Positions 51,953-60,567 are shown, numbered from the stretch's first letter. The stretch: 64,000 nucleotides of DNA from Bacilli bacterium (GCA_028708945.1 JAQVXV010000007.1:19544-83543), one strand, 5' to 3'. The notes: generated by a model from the sequence alone, not told the origin. Program-made: numbers and translations.

Positions 51953-53488
51953 TTGAAAAAGGGTTTTACATTAATAGAGTTATTAGCGGTAATCTCAGTT
52001 CTTGCTGTTATAGCATTAATTGCAATTCCTAGAACAATGAATATTGTAAGGGATTCACAAAATAAAAGTGCACATGCTAGTTCAGTAGGAATATTAGAAG
52101 CTGCGAATATTTATTATTCTAATAAATCGATTGAAGGAGAAGTAATTGCTTCAGAGCTAATTATTGATTTTAATGATGATTCAACAATACCTGATGATTT
52201 TGATTTTAGTGGCAAATATCCTGATAGAGGAAAAATTGCAATAAAACCAACAGGTGAGGTTTATATTTATGATTATTTAGAATATAACAATTCATTTTGT
52301 ATAATGAAAGAATTATCCTTCACTGAAATAGAATGTGGTAAAGACGGATTAGGAACACAAATTGTTATGAATTATGATAATGTTTCCGGCCGTTATTATG
52401 TTGATGGATTTACAAGTCAAATGGTGGCAAATAATAATAATAAACTTACATATGACTCTTGGTCAACACCACTATCAAATACAACCTTTTGGGACAATGT
52501 ACATAATATTAGTACTCAAAGAGCAACACCTTTAGAAGATGGTTGGGTAAAATTGGAATGGGATAGAACTAATCTTTCATTAAGTTATTTAAAATTGTTT
52601 TCTAAAAGAGCAGCTGTTGATTTATTACCGGATACTCAATACACCTTAATTTTAGAAGTAAGAAATGTTAATATAACCGATAATGGTGCTTTCTATATTG
52701 CTAGGACTGCTACAAGTGACACAACTTTTACTTCAGCATTTACAGTTAGTACTGCCGAATTAAATTCAAAAACAGTTATAAAAAAATTATTGACAACATC
52801 TAGTAGTGCAGTAATGGCATCTAGTTCTTATGGTTTAAGAACCTTTAAAACATTACCAGCAGGATCAAAAGGATCTTTTGAAGCAAGATTGATGATTGTT
52901 TTAGGTGATTATACCTCAACTGATATTGAATATGAATTATATGGTAAAAGACCTAGTCCTACATATGAGAGTAAATTAAATAATTTATATTCTCAAGGAA
53001 TGTATACTGCTAAAACTTCAAATAAATCATATATGTTTTATTTAGAAGAAGATTTAAAAAGTGTTCCAAATGGAGCTTCGGATCGTTTATGGATAGACGC
53101 TAGTACAAATAAAATATTTATTACTAGAAATATTGGTGTTAGTTCTTTTAACGGAACAGAAGCATGGTCAACAGTTTTAAATAATAGTTCTAATTCATTA
53201 TGTTGTTATATTTCAAGATCTAACTTTTCGCTATTGTTTGAACAATATCCTATAAACAACAGTGCAATTTATTCAAATTACCTTCCATATACCAATTTAG
53301 GACAATCATCTTATCGTAATCGAATTGGTGATAGTATATACGGGTATCCAGATACTTCAGCATCCTTTATGATAACTCAACAAGTATCATTAACAAACGC
53401 TGGATGGAAAGCATGGTTAGATGCTAATCCTTTAACAATGTATTATCAATTAGGAGAGCCAACTGAAGAACAAGTAGAAAGAAAATAG
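51953..53488 (+). CDS. Prepilin-type N-terminal domain protein with large surface domain
   Basis: 511 residues. The N-terminus KKGFTLIELLAVISVLAVIALIAIP is the class III/type IV prepilin cleavage and methylation motif (G-FTLIE). The extracytoplasmic part (about 90-500) is Ser/Thr/Asn-rich and beta-like; its end NPLTMYYQLGEPTEEQVERK resembles tail/adhesin-like modules seen in phage and Bacillota surface proteins. TTG 51953 (AAGGTG seven bases upstream) is preferred because it gives the compact MKKGFTLIE leader; a GTG at 51944 overlaps the Shine-Dalgarno. Probably a surface pseudopilin-anchored protein. No pilus assembly genes are adjacent. Confidence 0.72.
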   Translation: MKKGFTLIELLAVISVLAVIALIAIPRTMNIVRDSQNKSAHASSVGILEAANIYYSNKSIEGEVIASELIIDFNDDSTIPDDFDFSGKYPDRGKIAIKPTGEVYIYDYLEYNNSFCIMKELSFTEIECGKDGLGTQIVMNYDNVSGRYYVDGFTSQMVANNNNKLTYDSWSTPLSNTTFWDNVHNISTQRATPLEDGWVKLEWDRTNLSLSYLKLFSKRAAVDLLPDTQYTLILEVRNVNITDNGAFYIARTATSDTTFTSAFTVSTAELNSKTVIKKLLTTSSSAVMASSSYGLRTFKTLPAGSKGSFEARLMIVLGDYTSTDIEYELYGKRPSPTYESKLNNLYSQGMYTAKTSNKSYMFYLEEDLKSVPNGASDRLWIDASTNKIFITRNIGVSSFNGTEAWSTVLNNSSNSLCCYISRSNFSLLFEQYPINNSAIYSNYLPYTNLGQSSYRNRIGDSIYGYPDTSASFMITQQVSLTNAGWKAWLDANPLTMYYQLGEPTEEQVERK

Positions 53489-53508
53489 ATACAATGTATC
53501 TTTTTTTT
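53487..53508 (+). terminator. Terminator
   Basis: AGATAC/GTATCT six-base stem, AAT loop, eight T residues; it overlaps the preceding stop codon. Confidence 0.8.
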
Positions 53509-53588
53509 AGGACTTTATCAAACTACAAGGTATATAAATATAGATACATAAATGAACTTTTATTTAATAAAATTAAATAGGTGATTTT

Positions 53589-53837
53589 ATGATTATAAAT
53601 AATATAAAAGAATATATATTGGATACTGAATTTAAAATGATAATAAAAAATCATAAAATAGGTGTTGTCAATTATAGAGGTGTTGATCATTTCGATAGCA
53701 ATAAAATAATATTAAGTCATAAAGAAGGAAAGATAATAATAGAGGGAAGTAATTTAGTAATATCTAGATTACTTAAAGATGAAATGCTTATATCTGGAAC
53801 AATTGAAATGATAAAAATGGTGACGCATGAAAAATAA
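53589..53837 (+). CDS. yqfC: YqfC-family sporulation-associated protein
   Basis: 82 residues of the YabP/YqfC family: the segment GVVNYRGVDHFDSNKIILSHKEGKIIIEGSNLVISRLLKDEMLISGTIEMI fits the family's repeated strand pattern (summarised; key motifs are KEGKIIIEGSNL and DEMLISGTI). In Bacillus it is a mother-cell (sigma-E) gene immediately upstream of yqfD. Here the order is the same, with an 11-base overlap into yqfD. Its biochemical role is unknown. Confidence 0.85.
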   Translation: MIINNIKEYILDTEFKMIIKNHKIGVVNYRGVDHFDSNKIILSHKEGKIIIEGSNLVISRLLKDEMLISGTIEMIKMVTHEK

Positions 53838-54981
53838 AATAGTAAGATCTTTTCAAAATCGAATAGTTATAAATGTTCAAGGTAAGAATATAAGAACATT
53901 TATCAGTCGCTTAATATCAAAAAAAATAGAATTGCTTAATATTGAATACGTTAATTATAAAGAAGTAAATATGGAAATTTACAGTGATGATTATAAAAAA
54001 ATTCAGTCTATAAAAAGTATTTATAAGGTAAAAATCAAAAAATATCATGGTTTATTAAGAATAAAGAGAATGATTAAAAATAATAAAGTATTATTAATAT
54101 TTATTTTATTTGGAATAAGTTTAGTAATTTTTTTAAGTAACATTATATTTGAGGTAGAAGTGGTTCATAATAATCCGGAAATTCAAAAAATGCTATTAGA
54201 CGAGTTAAAGGAATATGAAATAAAAAAATATAAAAGAAAGAAAAGTTATGATGAAATAAAAAAAATCAAAATAAAGATACTTAATGAACATAAAGATAAA
54301 ATTGAATGGTTAGAAATAATAAATATTGGGACAAAATATATTGTAAGAGTAGAAGAAAGAAAAATTATTGATATAGATCCTAAAAAAGATCATCAAAATA
54401 TAATTTCAACTAAAGACGCTATTATAAAAAAGGTAATTGCTAAACAAGGTCAAGTTGTAAAAAACACTAATGATTATGTAAAAAAAGGTGAAGTAATTAT
54501 CAGTAGTGATATAACTTTAAATGATAATATAAAAAATAGTACTCGTGCTGAAGGGACTGTTTATGGTGAAGTTTGGTATGAAATAAGTATTGAATACCCA
54601 TTACAGTATAGTGAAAAAAAACTAACCAATAATAGTAAAAAGTTATTAATTTTAAAAATATTTAATTATAACATTGGTTTTAATCAATATAAGGATAAAA
54701 TTATTGAAGATAATATAATATATAAAAATTATTTTATTCCATTATCTTTAAGTTATCAATTACAAAGAGAAGTTAGAATAATTGATGAAGTTTATACCTT
54801 AGATGAGGCTATTGATAAGGCAATTATCTTAGGGAGAAATAAAATTAAATCAAAATTAGAACCCGATGAGACTATAATTATGGAAAAACAATTGAAAGTT
54901 AATGCAAAAGATAGTAAAATAATAGTAGATGTGTTTTATTCAGTATATGAAAATATAACAGGTTATCAAGAAATAAAGTGA
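53827..54981 (+). CDS. yqfD: Sporulation protein YqfD
   Basis: 384 residues. An N-terminal cytoplasmic domain (about 1-85: RSFQNRIVINVQGKNIRTFISRL) is followed by one membrane helix (about 88-108, KVLLIFILFGISLVIFLSNII) and an extracytoplasmic region including the family motif KIEWLEIINIGTKYIVRVEER and the later RAEGTVYGEVWYEI. These match YqfD, which pairs with YqfC. Homologues are tied to endospore formation. The gene is followed by a VanZ-family gene rather than phoH as in Bacillus. Confidence 0.88.
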   Translation: MKNKIVRSFQNRIVINVQGKNIRTFISRLISKKIELLNIEYVNYKEVNMEIYSDDYKKIQSIKSIYKVKIKKYHGLLRIKRMIKNNKVLLIFILFGISLVIFLSNIIFEVEVVHNNPEIQKMLLDELKEYEIKKYKRKKSYDEIKKIKIKILNEHKDKIEWLEIINIGTKYIVRVEERKIIDIDPKKDHQNIISTKDAIIKKVIAKQGQVVKNTNDYVKKGEVIISSDITLNDNIKNSTRAEGTVYGEVWYEISIEYPLQYSEKKLTNNSKKLLILKIFNYNIGFNQYKDKIIEDNIIYKNYFIPLSLSYQLQREVRIIDEVYTLDEAIDKAIILGRNKIKSKLEPDETIIMEKQLKVNAKDSKIIVDVFYSVYENITGYQEIK

Positions 54982-54989
54982 GGGGAATT

Positions 54990-55601
54990 ATGTTTAGAAA
55001 TATAGTTATAAATATTTTAGAATTAGTATGGCCATCACTTTTAATATGCTCGATTATTTTCATTAGTTTAAGACTCACCTGGTTAATTAAAAATAAAAAA
55101 GTTGTTAATTTCCATAATGAATTGATGATGTTTTTATTTGGTATTTATGTTTTGTGCATATTCTATGTGGTTACATTTCAAGATGTCGATTGGTCAACCT
55201 CAAATTTTATACCATTTAAAGAAATTTTCAGATATGACTTTGGAACGAGATTGTTTTATAAAAATGTTATTGGCAATATGATGATGTTTATGCCATATGG
55301 TTTATTTATTACATATTTTTTGAAAACAAAAAAAGTATCTCTAATATTATTTCTATCTTTTATTTTATCCTTAACAATAGAAATAACTCAATTTTTTATA
55401 GGACGAGTTTTTGATATTGATGATATAATGCTTAATTTAATTGGAGCTTTAATCGGTTTTTATTTATTTAGAATAATAAATTACATAAAACAAAAACTAC
55501 CAAAGGTATTAAAAAATAGTATTTTTTATAGCATAGTATTAATTATTATAATGATAGTATTTGTTCTTTATTTGTCAAAAATTATAAATATAGGAGTGTA
55601 G
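54990..55601 (+). CDS. VanZ-family membrane protein
   Basis: 203 residues, about five membrane helices. The VanZ signature is clear: VTFQDVDWSTSNFIPFKEIF, NVIGNMMMFMPYGLFIT, SLTIEITQFFIGRVFDIDDIMLNLIGALIGFYLF. VanZ-like proteins are implicated in teicoplanin resistance and envelope processes, but function here is unknown. ATG 54990 is chosen because AGGGGA precedes it; an in-frame GTG at 54978 overlaps the yqfD stop. It sits inside the conserved cluster where Bacillus has phoH and yqfF. Confidence 0.9.
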   Translation: MFRNIVINILELVWPSLLICSIIFISLRLTWLIKNKKVVNFHNELMMFLFGIYVLCIFYVVTFQDVDWSTSNFIPFKEIFRYDFGTRLFYKNVIGNMMMFMPYGLFITYFLKTKKVSLILFLSFILSLTIEITQFFIGRVFDIDDIMLNLIGALIGFYLFRIINYIKQKLPKVLKNSIFYSIVLIIIMIVFVLYLSKIINIGV

Positions 55602-55602
55602 T

Positions 55603-56037
55603 ATGGAAATAATAAATGAGGTAGATCAAGATATAAAAGAATTAAAAGAAGTTGAAAAGTTTATTGACTATGTTCTTCAAAAATTGAAGTTAGAAGATGT
55701 TATTTTTGATATAATTATAGTAGATAATTTTAATATTAAGAAAATAAATAAAGAATATCGAAATATTGATAACTATACTGATGTAATCAGTTTCGCCTTA
55801 GAAGATTTCTGTGATATCAAAACAGAGGTTCGAATCCTTGGTGATATTTATATATCGATAGATAAGGCTAAGGAACAGGCTAAAGATTATGGTCATAGTC
55901 TTCTTCGTGAACTATCTTTTTTATCCATTCATGGTTTGCTTCATTTACTAGGGTACGATCACGAGCAAGAAGAAGAAGAAAAAGAAATGTTTGAATTACA
56001 AGAGAGGTTGTTGGATGAATATGGGATTAAAAGATAG
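55603..56037 (+). CDS. ybeY: Endoribonuclease YbeY (rRNA maturation)
   Basis: 144 residues. The zinc-binding signature HGLLHLLGYDHEQEEEEKEMFELQE (HxxLHLxGYDH) is complete, and the TDVISFALEDF and GDIYIS segments are the usual strands. YbeY trims rRNA and acts in quality control. The 3' end overlaps dgkA by 23 bases. Confidence 0.96.
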   Translation: MEIINEVDQDIKELKEVEKFIDYVLQKLKLEDVIFDIIIVDNFNIKKINKEYRNIDNYTDVISFALEDFCDIKTEVRILGDIYISIDKAKEQAKDYGHSLLRELSFLSIHGLLHLLGYDHEQEEEEKEMFELQERLLDEYGIKR

Positions 56038-56404
56038 AATTAAAAGATTAGTAAAAAGTTTTAAATATGCATTTAATGGTTTTAAATGGGCTCTAAAGAC
56101 TGAGCAAAATTTATGGGTTCATTTAATTGTTTCATTTTTAGTTATTATATTTGGTTTAATTTTAAATTTAAATTTAATAGAATGGTGTATTTGTTTAAGT
56201 TTATTTGCATTAGTAATTGGGGCTGAATTAATTAATACAGCTTTAGAAAGAACAGTTGATTTACTAGAACCAAAATATAATGAAGCCGCTAAAGTTGTCA
56301 AAGATACAGCGGCAGCATTTGTCCTTGTTTTTGCACTACTATCAGTCATTATTGGAATAATAGTGTTTTTACCTAAAATAATTGATTTATGGAGGTCATT
56401 ATGA
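56015..56404 (+). CDS. dgkA: Diacylglycerol/undecaprenol kinase
   Basis: 129 residues with three membrane helices. Family motifs are FKYAFNGFKWALKTEQNLWVH at the start and GAELINTALERTVDLLEPKYNEAAKVVKDTAAAFVL (E and D/N catalytic residues in ELINTAIE). In Bacillota it phosphorylates undecaprenol, or diacylglycerol, recycling lipid carrier. ATG 56015 follows AGAGAGG within ybeY; the stop overlaps cdd (ATGA). Confidence 0.94.
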   Translation: MNMGLKDRIKRLVKSFKYAFNGFKWALKTEQNLWVHLIVSFLVIIFGLILNLNLIEWCICLSLFALVIGAELINTALERTVDLLEPKYNEAAKVVKDTAAAFVLVFALLSVIIGIIVFLPKIIDLWRSL

Positions 56405-56784
56405 GAAAAAAATTAAAAGAACTACTTAATAATAGTTATAGTCCGTATTCAAATTTTAAAGTTGCAGCTATTCTAGTTACAAAAGACGGTTTAGAATTTA
56501 ATGGTGTCAATGTTGAAAACGCTTCATATGGAGCAACGATATGTGCTGAGAGAAGTGCTTTTGTAAGTGCTATTAGTAATGGGTGCAAAAAGGGAGACTT
56601 TAATAAATTATATATAATGACAGATACAGATAAAATAAGTACATGTTGTTTTATATGTAGACAAGTTATATCCGAGTTGATGGATAAAAATAGTGAAATT
56701 ATATGTATGTCAAGAAATGATGAAAGAGTATTTAAACTAACCGAATTATGTCCTTATCCTTTTGATGAAGAGGATTTAAAATGA
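56401..56784 (+). CDS. cdd: Cytidine deaminase
   Basis: 127 residues. The zinc motifs are NVENASYGATICAERSAF (first Cys plus catalytic Glu) and CFICRQVISEL (two Cys). The usual P-C-x-x-C is here C-C-x-x-C because the proline is replaced by cysteine; the ligand cysteines remain. The NVENASYG substrate loop and SYSPYSNFKVAA are typical. ATG 56401 follows GGAGG; overlaps are 4 bases with dgkA and 4 bases with era. Confidence 0.94.
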   Translation: MRKKLKELLNNSYSPYSNFKVAAILVTKDGLEFNGVNVENASYGATICAERSAFVSAISNGCKKGDFNKLYIMTDTDKISTCCFICRQVISELMDKNSEIICMSRNDERVFKLTELCPYPFDEEDLK

Positions 56785-57665
56785 AATCAGGATTTGTTGG
56801 ACTAATTGGAAGACCAAATGTTGGAAAAAGTACTTTGATGAATAGCATTATTGGTAAAAAGGTTGCTATAACTTCATCTAAACCACAGACAACAAGAAAT
56901 ATAATTCAAGGGATATATAATGAAGAAGATACCCAAATTGTATTTGTAGATACTCCTGGTATTCATAAGCCAAATCATAAATTAGGAAAATATTTAAATA
57001 GACAAGCTTATTATAGCATCGATGATGTCGATATTATTTTAATGCTAGTCGACGTAACAGAGGATTTTGGACGGGGAGATCAATTTGTAATTGATAAATT
57101 AAAAGAAGTTGATAAACCTGTAATTTTAGTATTAAATAAAGTCGATAAAATCGCTAAGGAATTAATTTTAAAGAAAATAGATCAATACAAAGAGTTATAT
57201 AATTTTAGTGAAATAATACCTGTTTCAGCATTGAAAAAAGATAATACGGATGCTTTAATAAAAGTAATAAAAAAACATTTAAAAGATGAAATTAAATATT
57301 ATGATACAAGTGAATATACTAATAAATCGTTAGATTTTTTAATATCTGAAATTGTTCGAGAAAAAGTTTTTAATTTAACGTCAGAAGAAATACCACATTC
57401 TATAACTGCAATAACAGAGGCAATTGAAAATAAAAAAGGTAAATATGTTATTAATGTTGCAATTATAGTTGACCGTGAATCAGTAAAGAAAATCATCGTC
57501 GGTCATAATGGTCAAATGATAAAAGAAATTGGAATTCAAGCAAGAAAAGACTTAGAAGAATTACTTGGTAAAACTGTATACTTAGAATTATTTGTCAAAA
57601 CAATAAAAAAATGGCGAGATAAAGAAAAGTATTTAAATGAATTAGGATTTAAAAATTTTGAATAA
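56781..57665 (+). CDS. era: GTPase Era
   Basis: 294 residues. Ribosome-assembly GTPase binding 16S rRNA. The G domain shows G1 GRPNVGKST, G3 DTPGIHKP and G4 NKVDKI; the C-terminal KH domain contains VGHNGQMIKEIGIQARKDLEELLG. Position between cdd and recO is conserved in Bacillus. It overlaps cdd by 4 bases. Confidence 0.97.
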   Translation: MKSGFVGLIGRPNVGKSTLMNSIIGKKVAITSSKPQTTRNIIQGIYNEEDTQIVFVDTPGIHKPNHKLGKYLNRQAYYSIDDVDIILMLVDVTEDFGRGDQFVIDKLKEVDKPVILVLNKVDKIAKELILKKIDQYKELYNFSEIIPVSALKKDNTDALIKVIKKHLKDEIKYYDTSEYTNKSLDFLISEIVREKVFNLTSEEIPHSITAITEAIENKKGKYVINVAIIVDRESVKKIIVGHNGQMIKEIGIQARKDLEELLGKTVYLELFVKTIKKWRDKEKYLNELGFKNFE

Positions 57666-57703
57666 AAAAATTACTTATTGTTCAATATATAATAGGTGAT
57701 AAA

Positions 57704-57817
57704 ATGAAAAGAGAAATTTATTGGAAATTATTTAAACATACAGGTAAAATTGAATACTATTTAAAATATAGGGAGGCTTTAAGAAATGAGAGAAGTACAG
57801 ATTGGAAAGATATATAA
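57704..57817 (+). CDS. yqzL: YqzL-family small protein
   Basis: 37 residues: starts MKREIYWKLFKHTGKIEYYL and ends in WKDI. It matches the YqzL pattern (W-K-x-F-x-x-T-G-x-I-E-x-Y-L) and sits between era and recO, exactly where Bacillus yqzL lies. AGGTG precedes the ATG. It overlaps the following DUF1653 gene by 32 bases in a different frame, an unusual arrangement for so small a gene. Function unknown. Confidence 0.75.
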   Translation: MKREIYWKLFKHTGKIEYYLKYREALRNERSTDWKDI

Positions 57818-58007
57818 GCACTTTAAGGGCTGTAATTATAAAGTAATAAATATAGCAACACATACTGAAAACTTAGAAAAAATGGTTGTTTATCAATCGT
57901 TAAAAGATAATCAAGTTTGGGTTAGACCATATGATTTATTTAATAGTTTTGTAGATAAAGAAAAATACCCTGAAGTAGAGCAATTATATCGTTTTGAAGA
58001 ATGTTAG
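57786..58007 (+). CDS. DUF1653-family protein
   Basis: 73 residues. The pattern GKIYKHFKGCNYKVINIATHTENLEKMVVYQSL followed by VWVRPYDLF is the DUF1653 signature (Y-K-H-F-K-G ... A-x-H-T-E ... V-V-Y-Q ... W-V-R-P). It is a small soluble protein of unknown function. GGGAGG lies upstream, inside yqzL. The end overlaps recO by 7 bases, so yqzL, this gene and recO are translated as a nested series. Confidence 0.88.
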   Translation: MREVQIGKIYKHFKGCNYKVINIATHTENLEKMVVYQSLKDNQVWVRPYDLFNSFVDKEKYPEVEQLYRFEEC

Positions 58008-58729
58008 AAATGGAAGGAATTATTGTAAGCCAAACTAATTATGGAGAAACAAGTAAAATTTTAAATGTATTAACTAAAGAAGGATTAATTGGTGTAATGG
58101 CAAAAGGATGCAGACAATTAAAAAGTCCTTTAAGAAGTGTTACAGAACCGTTAGTATATGGATTATTTCAAATGAATTATAAAGAAAACAAATTATCAAT
58201 TCTTAGAAGTGTCGATACTTTAGATTGTTTTAAAAATATTAAAAAAGATATATTAAAGATAAGTTATGCAGGATATTTATTAAAACTTAGTTCACAGGTT
58301 GCAAAACAGAGCCAAAGTGAAATGATATATACTTTATTAATTGAGAGTTTAATTAAAATTAATGAAGGCTATGATCCTTTAGTAATTACTAATATTTTAG
58401 AATTAAAATATTTAGATTATTTAGGAGTAATGCCTGTTGTCGATAGATGTAGTATATGTGGAAGTACGAAAGCAATTGAAACAATATCTGCAGATAAAGG
58501 CGGATATGTTTGTATAAATTGTATAAAAAGAGATAGAATTGTCTCAGATAAAACAATTAAATTGATTCGAATGTTTAATTATTTGGATATATCTAAAATA
58601 TCTAAAGTAGAGATATCTGAAATATCTAAATCAGAAATAAATAGTTTTTTAGAAGAATATTATGAAAGATATACAGGGTTATTTTTACAGAAAAAAACCT
58701 TTAAAGATGATTTAAAAAAAATAGGATAA
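58001..58729 (+). CDS. recO: DNA repair protein RecO
   Basis: 242 residues. An N-terminal OB fold (EGIIVSQTNYGETSKILNVLTKEGLIGVMAKGCRQ) is followed by a helical domain and a C-terminal zinc site, CSICG...CINCI. RecO loads RecA with RecR. Start 58001 is the first ATG; an internal ATG at 58010 gives MEGIIVS, the more usual start, and cannot be excluded. It ends the conserved cluster; the pilin-like gene follows with its own promoter. Confidence 0.92.
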   Translation: MLEMEGIIVSQTNYGETSKILNVLTKEGLIGVMAKGCRQLKSPLRSVTEPLVYGLFQMNYKENKLSILRSVDTLDCFKNIKKDILKISYAGYLLKLSSQVAKQSQSEMIYTLLIESLIKINEGYDPLVITNILELKYLDYLGVMPVVDRCSICGSTKAIETISADKGGYVCINCIKRDRIVSDKTIKLIRMFNYLDISKISKVEISEISKSEINSFLEEYYERYTGLFLQKKTFKDDLKKIG

Positions 58730-58804
58730 TAATAAAAAGACAGAATTTAATTTTTGTTTTTTTGTTTTGTAAATATTAAAGAAAAAATAAAAAAAGTCAT
58801 ATAG

Positions 58805-58834
58805 TTGCATTTTATAGTAAAAATATGTTACAAT
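58805..58834 (+). promoter_or_regulatory. Sigma-A promoter before the DGR-type target gene
   Basis: TTGCAT (58805-58810), 18-base spacer, TG-T-TACAAT with -10 at 58829-58834. The intervening sequence 58730-58800 is T-rich without a clear terminator hairpin. Confidence 0.6.
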
Positions 58835-58864
58835 TTAGTTAAATTAATAATAGGGAGCAATAGA

Positions 58865-60529
58865 ATGAATTTAAAAAAAGGATTTACATTAATTGAGTTA
58901 CTAGCCGTAATAGTAATTTTAGCAATCATTGCTTTAATAGCGTCCCCAATTGTTGTTGGATTAATAGAAGATTCTAAGAAAAGTACAACTGAAAGAAGTG
59001 CCGAGAATTATGCAGATGGGATTAAAATAGCGGTTGCTAATAAAAATTTAAATCGTGAAAATATTCCAGATGTAGCTTATACAGTAATGCCAAATGGAAA
59101 TCTTTGTAGTGGTAATGTAACTGGTGATACTTGTAATGGAGAAACATTAACTATTAAGATGGATGGTAAAACACCAACAAGTGGAATTGTTAATTTAAGT
59201 AGTAATGGAACAGTTGCAACTGCGACATTATGTATAAACGATGTTAAAGTAATCTATTCGGATGGAATATCTGAGTATAAATCAAAAGATTGTAATGATA
59301 TGACTTATAGTGAAAACATCTTAAATGGAGCAGATCCAATACTGGGATCTAATATGATACCAGTAAGAATTAAAGACGATGGAACAGTTATATATGCCGA
59401 TTTAAAAGATGGTTGGTATGATTACTCAAATAAAGAGTGGGCAAATGCTGTAATGTTATCAAGTGGAACTTATAATGTAGGAGACATAATACCAGAGTCA
59501 GCTATTAGATCATATTTTGTTTGGATACCAAGATATAAATATAAAATATTTGATGAAGGTAATTATACGGGTGTTATATCTGGGAAACCAACAGGGGAAA
59601 GTATAGCTCAATCAATAGAAATAGTATTTGAAACAAAAGATGTAGCAATATCAAATGGTAGTACAGAAGGTTCATGGTTAACTCATCCGGCATTCATATC
59701 ACTTAATACAAATGGGATATGGGTAGGTAAATTCGAAACAGGATATTTAGGGGCAACAACAACAGCTGGGGCTCAAGTAAATAGTTCTGATTCAAGCAAG
59801 ATAATAGTAAAACCGGATGTATTTAGTTGGCGAAATAATACAGTATATAATATGTTTGTAGCAGCCTATAATTATAATCGAAGTAATGATTCACATATGA
59901 TGAAAAATACTGAATGGGGAGCAGTAGCATATTTATCACATTCAAAATATGGAATAAATAAGGAAATAAATATTAATAATAATTCAGCCTATAAAACAGG
60001 TTATAGTGCAGCAGAAGGAACTGATCAAACAACATATCCAGGAAATTATGGAACAGGTGCGACTATAACTTTAGGATATAAAACTGAAACAGGTTATTTA
60101 GCAAGTACAACTGGAAATATAACAGGAATATATGATATGAGTGGTGGAGCAAATGAATATATGGCATCATATAAGAGTGGGCAATTAGGAACTAGTGGAT
60201 TCGATACAACGACAATTGCTAATTATAATTCAAAATATTTTGATGTTTATTCAGCAAGTTCAAGTCAAACAACTTATAATTATCGAATATTAGGTGATGC
60301 AACCGGTGAAATGGGACCATTCTATACTTCTTTTGATATGCTAGGTTCATATCATTTTATTAATAATTGGCACGCTGACCTTTCGTACTTTGTTGGCACT
60401 CCGTGTCCTTGGTTCGCCCGAGGCGGCTTTTACTACGATGGAGTTCTCTCGGGTCAGTTCTACTTTGCTGCTTTTCGTGGTACTGTGTACAATTATATGG
60501 GTTCCCGCCTCGTTCTCGCAATAAATTAA
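58865..60529 (+). CDS. Pilin-anchored surface protein with FGE/C-type-lectin-like domain and candidate DGR variable C-terminus
   Basis: 554 residues. The N-terminus NLKKGFTLIELLAVIVILAIIALIASP is a prepilin cleavage/methylation motif, and a pilin-like stalk with cysteines follows (about 30-150). From about 220 a formylglycine-generating-enzyme-like domain is visible: YFVWIPRYKYKIF, GIWVGKFE, NTEWGAVAYLSHSKYG, GIYDMSGGANEYMA (Y423-D424-M425), then W516-F-A-R519-G-G, D525-G, S529-G-Q-F-Y-F and the end G546-S-R-L-V-L. This fold presents hypervariable residues in DGR targets. The last 150 coding bases differ sharply in composition from the rest. ATG 58865 follows GGGAG. I infer a phase- or sequence-diversified adhesin; FGE catalytic activity is not expected. 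Confidence 0.78.
   Translation: MNLKKGFTLIELLAVIVILAIIALIASPIVVGLIEDSKKSTTERSAENYADGIKIAVANKNLNRENIPDVAYTVMPNGNLCSGNVTGDTCNGETLTIKMDGKTPTSGIVNLSSNGTVATATLCINDVKVIYSDGISEYKSKDCNDMTYSENILNGADPILGSNMIPVRIKDDGTVIYADLKDGWYDYSNKEWANAVMLSSGTYNVGDIIPESAIRSYFVWIPRYKYKIFDEGNYTGVISGKPTGESIAQSIEIVFETKDVAISNGSTEGSWLTHPAFISLNTNGIWVGKFETGYLGATTTAGAQVNSSDSSKIIVKPDVFSWRNNTVYNMFVAAYNYNRSNDSHMMKNTEWGAVAYLSHSKYGINKEININNNSAYKTGYSAAEGTDQTTYPGNYGTGATITLGYKTETGYLASTTGNITGIYDMSGGANEYMASYKSGQLGTSGFDTTTIANYNSKYFDVYSASSSQTTYNYRILGDATGEMGPFYTSFDMLGSYHFINNWHADLSYFVGTPCPWFARGGFYYDGVLSGQFYFAAFRGTVYNYMGSRLVLAIN
60371..60520 (+). other. Candidate DGR variable region (VR) at the 3' end of the surface-protein gene
   Basis: This 150-base island encodes residues 503-552. 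By hand count it is 52% GC and 11% A on the coding strand, versus 32% GC and 31% A in the 120 bases just upstream (60241-60360). Adenine loss on the coding strand is what A-to-N mutagenic retrohoming produces. Many codons end in C with varied first bases (CAC, GAC, TAC, TTC, GGC), as expected from AAC codons in a template. The GC-rich end GTTCCCGCCTCGTTCTCGCA could act as the initiation-of-mutagenic-homing site. No template repeat is in the window. Confidence 0.65.
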
Positions 60530-60550
60530 AAGTATACTACTTTTAATTTA
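60522..60550 (+). repeat. 13-bp hairpin immediately after the candidate VR
   Basis: Perfect inverted repeat TAAATTAAAAGTA / TACTTTTAATTTA with a three-base loop (TAC). It starts two bases past the GC-rich island and includes the stop codon. Hairpins or cruciforms at this place are a known DGR target-recognition feature. It lacks a T run beyond the stem, so it is a poor terminator. Confidence 0.7.
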
Positions 60551-60567
60551 ACTCATTTACTTTAAGA

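Noticed and set aside
53000..53488. C-terminus of the second pilin-like protein as another DGR variable region
   Set aside because: Base composition stays AT- and A-rich to the end, there is no GC island and the terminal residues lack the RGG...GxR pattern.
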